The notes under the pieces: generated by a model
The model's input: only the letters and a program-made list of their open reading frames with translations
Told to the model about the DNA's origin: nothing
The model's database searches: none
Made by a program: the position numbers and the translations under genes
Assembly: GCA_936450465.1 (NCBI GenBank)
Contig: OW388291.1
Span: 83,093,436-83,157,435, forward strand
From: Gibbula magus
Lineage: Eukaryota > Mollusca > Gastropoda > Trochida > Trochidae
Length of the DNA stretch: 64,000 bases
Direction: 5' to 3'
Part shown: positions 55,605-64,000 of the stretch, piece by piece
How positions within the stretch are numbered: position 1 is the first letter of the stretch
Layout: each line of letters opens with the position of its first letter

Positions 55605-55802
55605 TAAGTTACAGTTTGCCAGTCCCACCGTACCAAGCAGTATTTCCAACTCTCTCAGAGTTGGCATCTGACAGCTCATCCTCACTTGATTCCTGGTGTG
55701 CAGCTACATCTTGATTCACAATAGGTTCATACTGATAAGGACGGATGTTGTTTATGTCTGGTTGTTGAAAATCAACACATCATCACCATCTGAGGAAGCC
55801 AT
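55605..55802 (-). pseudogene. Fragment similar to P2X7 C-terminal-domain (BALLAST-like) proteins
   Basis: From the minus-strand ATG at 55802 one frame reads MASSDGDDVLIFNNQ; a second frame continues with DFQQPDINNIRPYQYEPIV and ends ERVGNTAWYGGTGKL before a stop near 55606. Many invertebrate proteins with the P2X7 cytoplasmic cysteine-rich domain begin with an acidic stretch, then IRPYxFEP, then RxGNTxWCxCGxC. Here the final cysteines are replaced (WYGGTG), the frame is broken and the protein stops at once, so this is a decayed copy. The order of three motifs supports the call, but the similarity is short and from memory of the family pattern. Confidence 0.45.
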
Positions 55803-56292
55803 AATAGTACTACCAATGCAGAAAACAACTGCACCACTTTATAATATGTTCTAGCTTTGGGGAAGAGCATCTTTAATGTAATATCATGTGACTGCTGCCA
55901 GTCTGATAAACTCTCTTGGATTTCCGGAAAAAAGCTTGTACTGAAAACGCTTTTTCAACATTTCCACATGAAATGTGACATTTTAATACTCTTTTTGATA
56001 CATTATGTCTTAGATAATACTGTTAAACATATTAAAACTAAGTTTTTCTCCAATATTCTCCTTAAAGCCTGGACTCTATGCCATTCCATGCCATGCCATA
56101 AGTCTATCAGGCCTGATGAGCTAGAAAGCATCATGTAGATGACAAGTTTTCAGGAGAGCAAAACAGGTTCAGAATTGATTAAGAAAATATTAATTTTTCA
56201 CTTATATTTTTAGTTTTGAAAGTTAAATCTGCCTACATTTTTAATTCTTCCAAATGATGGTCAGAGAATCCTTAAACAAAAACCCCCAGAAA

Positions 56293-59200
56293 AGTTCACC
56301 TATACATACAGTAAACCAAAGTTCACCTAAACATACAGTTAACCAAAGTTCACCTAACCATACAGTAAACCAAAGTTCACCTATACATACAGTAAACCAA
56401 AGTTCACCTCAACATACAGTTAACCAAAGTTCACCTACACATACAGTAAACCAAAGTCCACCTATACATACAGTAAACCAAAGTTCACCTAAACATACAG
56501 TTAACCAAAGTTCACCTATACATACAGTAAACCAAAGTTCACCTAAACATACAGTAAACCAAAGTTCACCTATACATACAGTAAACCAAAGTTCACCTGT
56601 ACATACAGTAAACCAAAGTTCACCTGTACATACAGTAAACCAAAGTTCACCTACACATACAGTAAACCAAAGTTCACCTAAACATACAGTAAACCAAAGT
56701 TCACCTATACATACAGTTAACCAAAGTTCACCTGTACATACAGTAAACCAAAGTTCACCTAAACATACAGTTAACCAAAGTTCACCTATACATACAGTAA
56801 ACCAAAGTTCACCTGTACATACAGTAAACCAAAGTTCACCTATACATACAGTAAACCAAAGTTCACCTGTACATACAGTAAACCAAAGTTCACCTGTACA
56901 TACAGTAAACCAAAGTTCACCTCAACATACAGTTAACCAAAGTTCACCTACACATACAGTAAACCAAAGTCCACCTATACATACAGTAAACCAAAGTTCA
57001 CCTACACATACAGTAAACCAAAGTCCACCTATACATACAGTAAACCAAAGTTCACATATACATACAGTAAACCAAAGTCCACCTATACATACAGTAAACC
57101 AAAGTTCACCTATACATACAGTAAACCAAAGTTCACCTAAACATACAGTTAACCAAAGTTCACCTAACCATACAGTAAACCAAAGTTCACCTATACATAC
57201 AGTAAACCAAAGTTCACCTCAACATACAGTTAACCAAAGTTCACCTACACATACAGTAAACCAAAGTCCACCTATACATACAGTAAACCAAAGTTCACCT
57301 AAACATACAGTTAACCAAAGTTCACCTATACATACAGTAAACCAAAGTTCACCTAAACATACAGTAAACCAAAGTTCACCTATACATACAGTAAACCAAA
57401 GTTCACCTATACATACAGTTAACCAAAGTTCACCTGTACATACAGTAAACCAAAGTTCACCTATACATACAGTAAACCAAAGTTAACCTATACATACAGT
57501 TAACCAAAGTTAACCTATACATACAGTTAACCAAAGTTCACCTGTACATACAGTTAACCAAAGTTCACCTAAACATACAGTTAACCAAAGTTCACCTATA
57601 CATACAGTAAACCAAAGTTCACCTGTACATACAGTAAACCAAAGTTCACATATACATACAGTAAACCAAAGTTCACCTGTACATACAGTTAACCAAAGTT
57701 CACCTAAACATACAGTTAACCAAAGTTCACCTATACATACAGTAAACCAAAGTTCACCTGTACATACAGTAAACCAAAGTTCACCTATACATACAGTAAA
57801 CCAAAGTTCACCTGTACATACAGTAAACCAAAGTTCACCTGTACATACAGTAAACCAAAGTTCACCTCAACATACAGTTAACCAAAGTTCACCTACACAT
57901 ACAGTAAACCAAAGTCCACCTATACATACAGTAAACCAAAGTTCACCTAAACATACAGTTAACCAAAGTTCACCTAAACATACAGTTAACCAAAGTTCAC
58001 CTATACATACAGTTAACCAAAGTTCACCTACACATACAGTAAACCAAAGTTCACCTATACATACAGTAAACCAAAGTTCACCTGTACATACAGTAAACCA
58101 AAGTCCACCTGTACATACAGTAAACCAAAGTTCACCTCAACATACAGTTAACCAAAGTTCACCTACACATACAGTAAACCAAAGTCCACCTATACATACA
58201 GTAAACCAAAGTTCACCTACACATACAGTAAACCAAAGTCCACCTATACATACAGTAAACCAAAGTTCACATATACATACAGTAAACCAAAGTTCACCTG
58301 TACATACAGTTAACCAAAGTTCACCTAAACATACAGTTAACCAAAGTTCACCTATACATACAGTAAACCAAAGTTCACCTGTACATACAGTAAACCAAAG
58401 TTCACCTATACATACAGTAAACCAAAGTTCACCTGTACATACAGTAAACCAAAGTTCACCTGTACATACAGTAAACCAAAGTTCACCTCAACATACAGTT
58501 AACCAAAGTTCACCTACACATACAGTAAACCAAAGTCCACCTATACATACAGTAAACCAAAGTTCACCTAAACATACAGTTAACCAAAGTTCACCTAAAC
58601 ATACAGTTAACCAAAGTTCACCTATACATACAGTTAACCAAAGTTCACCTACACATACAGTAAACCAAAGTTCACCTATACATACAGTAAACCAAAGTTC
58701 ACCTAAACATACAGTAAACCAAAGTTCACCTAAACATACAGTTAACCAAAGTTCACCTAAACATACAGTAAACCAAAGTTCACCTATACATACAGTAAAC
58801 CAAAGTTCACCTCAACATACAGTAAACCAAAGTCCACCTATACATACAGTAAACCAAAGTTCACCTAAACATACAGTAAACCAAAGTCCACCTAAACATA
58901 CAGTTAACCAAAGTTCACCTAAACATACAGTTAACCAAAGTTCACCTAACCATACAGTAAACCAAAGTTCACCTAAACATACAGTAAACCAAAGTTCACC
59001 TAAACATACAGTTAACCAAAGTTCACCTAAACATACAGTTAACCAAAGTTCACCTAACCATACAGTAAACCAAAGTTCACCTATACATACAGTAAACCAA
59101 AGTTCACCTAAACATACAGTTAACCAAAGTTCACCTAAACATACAGTTAACCAAAGTTCACCTAACCATACAGTAAACCAAAGTTCACCTATACATACAG

Positions 59201-61153
59201 TTAACCAAAGTTCACCTAAACATACAGTTAACCAAAGTTCACCTAACCATACAGTAAACCAAAGTTCACCTATACATACAGTAAACCAAAGTTCACCTAA
59301 ACATACAGTTAACCAAAGTTCACCTAAACATACAGTAAACCAAAGTTCACCTATACATACAGTAAACCAAAGTTCACCTATACATACAGTAAACCAAAGT
59401 TCACCTATACATACAGTTAACCAAAGTTCACCTATACATACAGTTAACCAAAGTTCACCTAAACATACAGTAAACCAAAGTTCACCTAAACATACAGTAA
59501 ACCAAAGTTCACCTCAACATACAGTTAACCAAAGTTCACCTATACATACAGTAAACCAAAGTTCACCTAAACATACAGTTAACCAAAGTTCACCTATACA
59601 TACAGTTAACCAAAGTTCACCTAAACATACAGTTAACCAAAGTTCACCTATACATACAGTTAACCAAAGTTCACCTAAACATACAGTAAACCAAAGTTCA
59701 CCTAAACATACAGTTAACCAAAGTTCACCTAAACATACAGTTAACCAAAGTTCACCTATACATACAGTAAACCAAAGTTCACCTATACATACAGTTAACC
59801 AAAGTTCACCTATACATACAGTAAACCAAAGTTCACCTAAACATACAGTTAACCAAAGTTCACCTATACATACAGTTAACCAAAGTTCACCTAAACATAC
59901 AGTAAACCAAAGTTCACCTAAACATACAGTTAACCAAAGTTCACCTATACATACAGTTAACCAAAGTTCACCTAAACATACAGTAAACCAAAGTTCACCT
60001 ATACATACAGTAAACCAAAGTTCACCTAAACATACAGTAAACCAAAGTTCACCTAAACATACAGTTAACCAAAGTTCACCTAAACATACAGTAAACCAAA
60101 GTTCACCTGTACATACAGTTAACCAAAGTTCACCTATACATACAGTAAACCAAAGTCCACCTTAACATACAGTTAACCAAAGTTCACCTAAACATACAGT
60201 TAACCAAAGTTCACCTATACATACAGTTAACCAAGGTTCACCTAAACATACAGTTAACCAAAGTTCACCTAAACATACAGTAAACCAAAGTTCACCTAAA
60301 CATACAGTTAACCAAAGTCCACCTTAACATACAGTTAACCAAAGTTCACCTATACATACAGTTAACCAAGGTTCACCTAAACATACAGTTAACCAAAGTT
60401 CACCTAAACATACAGTTAACCAAAGTTCACCTAAACATACAGTTAACCAAAGTTCACCTAAACATACAGTTAACCAAAGTTCACCTAAACATACAGTAAA
60501 CCAAAGTTCACCTAAACATACAGTTAACCAAAGTTCACCTAAACATACAGTTAACCAAAGTTCACCTAAACATACAGTTAACCAAAGTTCACCTAAACAT
60601 ACAGTAAACCAAAGTTCACCTAAACATACAGTTAACCAAAGTTCACCTAAACATACAGTTAACCAAAGTTCACCTAAACATACAGTTAACCAAAGTCCAC
60701 CTTAACATACAGTTAACCAAAGTTCACCTATACATACAGTTAACCAAGGTTCACCTAAACATACAGTTAACCAAAGTTCACCTAAACATACAGTTAACCA
60801 AAGTTCACCTAAACATACAGTTAACCAAAGTTCACCTAAACATACAGTAAACCAAAGTTCACCTATACATACAGTAAACCAAAGTTCACCTAAACATACG
60901 GTAAACCAAAGTTCACCTAAACATACAGTAAACCAAAGTTCACCTATACATACAGTAAACCAAAGTTCACCTAAACATACAGTAAACCAAAGTTCACCTA
61001 TACATACAGTAAACCAAAGTTCACCTAAACATACAGTAAACCAAAGTTCACCTATACATACAGTAAACCAAAGTTCACCTATACATACAGTAAACCAAAG
61101 TTCACCTATACATACAGTAACCCAAAGTTCACCTAAACATACAGTAAACCAAA
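56293..61153 (+). repeat. 27-bp minisatellite of 4.86 kb, about 180 copies
   Basis: The unit is CAAAGTTCACCTATACATAC followed by AGTAAAC, nine codons long, and reads SSP-X-HTVNQ in one plus-strand frame. Variation is concentrated at one triplet (ATA, AAA, GTA, AAC, CAA, ACA; hence Ile, Lys, Val, Asn, Gln, Thr) and at GTAAAC/GTTAAC. A 410-codon frame is open from 56254 to 57486, closed by TCACC to TAACC changes; later stops occur at TTAACATAC variants. Larger multi-unit blocks recur, for example the series around 56880-57060 and 58100-58270. No splice or start signals argue for a gene; the array is best treated as a satellite unless RNA shows otherwise. Confidence 0.96.
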
Positions 61154-61304
61154 GTGGCAAGTTCTGACTATTGCAATGGCAATAACTACACTAGATTTCT
61201 GCAATTATAATAGTATGCTACAATTGTCTATTGCTACCACAATAATCAGTTTGCCTCAATTGGCAGCCCGTGTACAGAGATGATAATGTCCTCAGTTTGT
61301 TTAT

Positions 61305-61395
61305 ATCATTGTCACGTGTTCCTCATTAACGTACAGAACACCGCGGATGTAGTCCCACAGCAGGAAGTCATTTCTGGAATGAGAAATTCCATCTT
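61305..61395 (-). pseudogene. Possible remnant of a mariner-like transposase C-terminal part
   Basis: One minus-strand frame reads SRNDFLLWDYIRGVLYVNEE. Mariner-type transposases have a PDLxPCDFFLWxxLKxxVY motif near the third catalytic Asp, which this resembles from the FLLW onward. No catalytic residues or longer frame are visible. Weak call. Confidence 0.3.
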
Positions 61396-61399
61396 CTGA

Positions 61400-61764
61400 T
61401 CCTTGTCTCTCGTAAAATCACAATAAATATGACTCTTCCTCTTCTGTCTGTCAGAACAATGTGGTAGTACTTCACCAACTGAGATATCAAACCATCCTTC
61501 AGTGTTTGAAGTACAGGAGTTAACCTTTCTTAGCAAATATCATCAAGACTGAGACATTGGCATTACTTTATCATTGGACAGCTTAATTATCACCAAGTCT
61601 TTCCTTAGCAGCCTAGTAGTAATAGTCTAGAATTATATTCATGCATATAATTAAGAAACGAGAACATCCATTAATTAAGCAGGAGGTAAATGAAAACCAT
61701 TTCTCAACCAATTGTGGCAGGTTTGTGTTCGTTCAGCCGTCAGCTAGTGGGATATTCCTTTTTA
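61400..61764. other. Noncoding sequence next to the 27-bp satellite
   Basis: Minus-strand frame 61536-61312 does not resemble a known protein beyond the remnant described separately. Confidence 0.4.
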
Positions 61765-62035
61765 TTATATGACGAGCAATGAAATACCGGTATTTATCAG
61801 TGAAACAAACTGTCTATCAAGCTACAGTGAAAATAACTTATATTTTCACTGCTACCAATGACTGATATAATTTGACATCATAAAACAATGGTCTGACGTG
61901 GCAAATTGGTTTATGACGTCACAGTGTTACTGTGGTGGCGGGCTGTTCCTAGCGGCCGCTCGGCGTGAAAATGACCCTTTTCAGACGTAATTACATGGAT
62001 AACATCATATAATAAATAGAATTTCTTACCCATGC
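61765..62035. repeat. Interspersed repeat module, copy 2
   Basis: It matches 10690-10925 in order and strand (GAGCAATGAAATACCGG, AACTGTCTATCAAGC, AGCGGCCGCTCGGCG). Confidence 0.65.
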
Positions 62036-62589
62036 GGGCACAGATATGCCAGGTATTAAAGTTTTCATAATGGTCATGGGAATTACAGTTTTTCTAAATA
62101 TAACTTGCATTTTGATTGGCTGACGGAACTACTTTGCGCTCATTCATGCATTGCTTAGCTCTCCTGTTCAAGCTAAATCACATGATTGAACAATTTCAAA
62201 CATACCTAATTGAAATCACATGTCAGTAAAACATATTAAACATAAAATCATGTTCAATCTATGTTTCCGAGACTGCATTTACAGCAAAGCAGCATGCAAG
62301 AGTCGCCGACCGTCACTGCCGTGACGTCATTGCTTTGTGACATCATTAACCATGACGTCATTTGGTGACGTAATTACACTCCTATCTTGAATTCCAACAG
62401 AGCGATTATCAGTTCATGTTTTCACACATTTTCTCTTATTCTGCAACATTGTTTACGATATAAATGAGATGCTTACTACGTCAGTAAACCATTTTGGGAA
62501 TAAAATTCAACAGTTACTTTATAATCTTCTGGAAAAAAGAGCGCAAGTTGTAAACTATTCAGATGTGCGCATCTAAGGTGTGAGAGAGT

Positions 62590-62845
62590 TTATGAAAGGC
62601 GTATGAGTACAATTCGTATTTTGCAGTCTAATCAAAGATCGTGAATTCACGTTTTGTTTTTTGATTTTTATGCATTAAAATGATCTTGGGTAAGAAAAAG
62701 AATAACCAACTCGGTGCTCGGAATTACGAATTACCTGTCCCTCGTGAATTATTATGTCAAACTCCTCGCTAAAGCTCCGAGCTTATCACAATAATTAACT
62801 CATGACAGATAATCCGTAATTCCTCGGAACTTGTTGATTATTCTT
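62590..62845. mobile_element. Foldback MITE-like element, copy 2
   Basis: It is homologous to 37958-38180 and keeps better arms: GGAATTACGAATTACCTGTC against GACAGATAATCCGTAATTCC, about 36 bases each. Confidence 0.62.
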
Positions 62846-62860
62846 ATAATCTGTCAATTC

Positions 62861-63283
62861 TTGACAAATACCATGTTCATCTCATCTTGTTTGGTAAAAA
62901 AGTTGTTTATTATATGATTGCAGGTGAAATACCGGGATCTATCGATGAAAATAAACTGTGCTATCAGTCACTAGTGAAAATAACAATGGAACGTGTTATC
63001 AGTCACTAGTGACTGATATAATAATGACCTGACGTCATAAAACAATGCTCCAACGTCATGACACGTTCATGACATCACATTGTTGCTGAGGAGACTTAAC
63101 GTAAATGCAAGTCGATTTCGTTGAATATGCAAAGATTTGATCATGTAATAAATAGAAATTTTTTCTTTTCTTGACAAATATCATGTAAAAAGTTTATATA
63201 TTTTGAATTATTTTATATATAACCTATAACCTTTCTACTTCACTCGATGAGATAAACATGGTATTATTCAAGAATTGACAGAT
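62861..63283. mobile_element. Foldback MITE with a nested repeat module
   Basis: The ends match those of the MITE at 10930-11087, but the interior holds a copy of the module also found at 10690-10925 and 61765-62035. This implies insertion or a longer parent element. Confidence 0.55.
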
Positions 63284-63639
63284 ATCCTCTATAGCTCATA
63301 TGGTAGAGCACTGCGGACTCCCACTGGATTGCTACTGGAGGTGATCTCAAAATCACTTCTGTTACACATTTAAGGAGCAGCTCCTAATTTCATGGAGCCT
63401 TCTTAGCACATATCAGGGCACCCTTAAAGTGAGGGTTCTATCAGTGTATCTGCCATCTTGTTTGTGTGAATTACCAGTACGTGAAATGAGAAGAAACACT
63501 GTACCTTTGTTCACTTACTAATTTCAAAACTGTGTAAAAGTGATGTATTAATCTTGTCCTGCCACAGAAGAGCTTACCACATGAATGGCTTCACTTCTCA
63601 TTGTTTATATTTTTAAGAACATGCATGCATACAGGTTTT
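63284..63639. other. Noncoding sequence with a tRNA-like A-box motif
   Basis: TATAGCTCATATGGTAGAGC (63291-63310) resembles the D-arm and A-box of a tRNA, as in tRNA-derived SINEs, but no convincing B-box or acceptor stem follows. Nothing else is supported. Confidence 0.3.
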
Positions 63640-63970
63640 TCTTAGTCAAACTATCCACACCAGACTTCCAAACAAACTGTCCACACCAGACTTCAAAACA
63701 AACTGTCCACACAAGACTTCCACACACACTGTCCACACAAGACTTCCACACAAACTGTCCACACAAGACTTCCACACAAACTATCCACACAAACTGTCAA
63801 CACAAGACTTCCACACAAACTGTCCACACAAGACTTCCACACACACTGTCCACACAAACTGTCCACACAAGACTTCCACACAAACTGTCCACACAAGACT
63901 TCCACACAAACTGTCCACACAAGACTTCCACAAAAACTGTCCACACAAGACTTCCATACAAACTGTCTAG
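63640..63970 (+). repeat. 26-bp minisatellite, about 12 copies
   Basis: The unit is ACTGTCCACACAAGACTTCC followed by ACACAA, with some shortened copies. Minus-strand frames rich in Trp, Val and Cys are translations of the array. Confidence 0.94.
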
Positions 63971-64000
63971 TATTCAGCATATTCTAGTGCTTCACATACA

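Noticed and set aside
56105..56125. CTGATGAGCTAGAAA as a second hammerhead
   Set aside because: Only four bases separate the two core motifs, so no stem II can form; it is part of an interspersed repeat tail.
60702..61160. Minus-strand 152-codon ORF in the 27-bp satellite
   Set aside because: It is the reverse translation of the satellite (GELWFTVC repeats).

Overview
The window is animal nuclear DNA, most likely from a mollusc or another lophotrochozoan. This rests on intron-split coding exons with GT-AG splice sites, an AT-rich background packed with minisatellites, MITE-like elements and mollusc-style interspersed repeats, and three tyrosine-recombinase (DIRS/Ngaro-type) retrotransposons. 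No bacterial-style operon, rRNA, complete tRNA or CRISPR array was found.

Host genes. On the minus strand, three short exons (10479-10635, 6564-6717, 6133-6237) join in phase and encode the start of the glycine-rich extracellular domain of an ALK/LTK-family receptor tyrosine kinase. A signal-peptide-like exon at 45517-45604 has the right strand and phase to be the first coding exon. If so, one LTK-like gene spans at least 39 kb here and runs off the left edge, and most of the window is its introns. The other coding traces are small and decayed: a P2X7-C-terminus-like fragment near 55.7 kb and a possible mariner-like transposase remnant near 61.35 kb.

Retrotransposons. Element 1 (1 to about 4981, plus strand) is DIRS-like and cut by the left edge; it has gag, RT/RNase H and a tyrosine recombinase, with two frameshifts. 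Element 2 (13389-20412, minus) is a complete Ngaro/PAT-like element with split direct repeats A1-ORFs-B1-A2-B2; its gag and RT frames are in phase, separated by one TGA. Element 3 (28271-34914, minus) is a complete DIRS-type element with about 187-bp inverted terminal repeats and an internal complementary region that is the exact complement of both outer ends. In each, Gag packages the RNA, RT/RNase H copies it and the recombinase inserts a circular product.

Most unusual locus. At 39721-40194 lies a 474-bp palindromic element with 150-bp arms differing at one base. Each arm carries a TATA-like box followed by a sequence with all core parts of a type I hammerhead ribozyme, with a CCGG stem III that has no loop. 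The two ribozymes lie on opposite strands.

Repeats. Large arrays occur at 24.3-25.1 kb (32 bp), 26.8-27.3 kb (32 bp), 43.5-44.0 kb (33 bp, 17 identical copies), 44.8-45.1 kb (46 bp), 46.1-48.9 kb (about 47 bp) and 56.3-61.15 kb (27 bp, about 180 copies). Foldback and MITE-like elements fill much of the rest.
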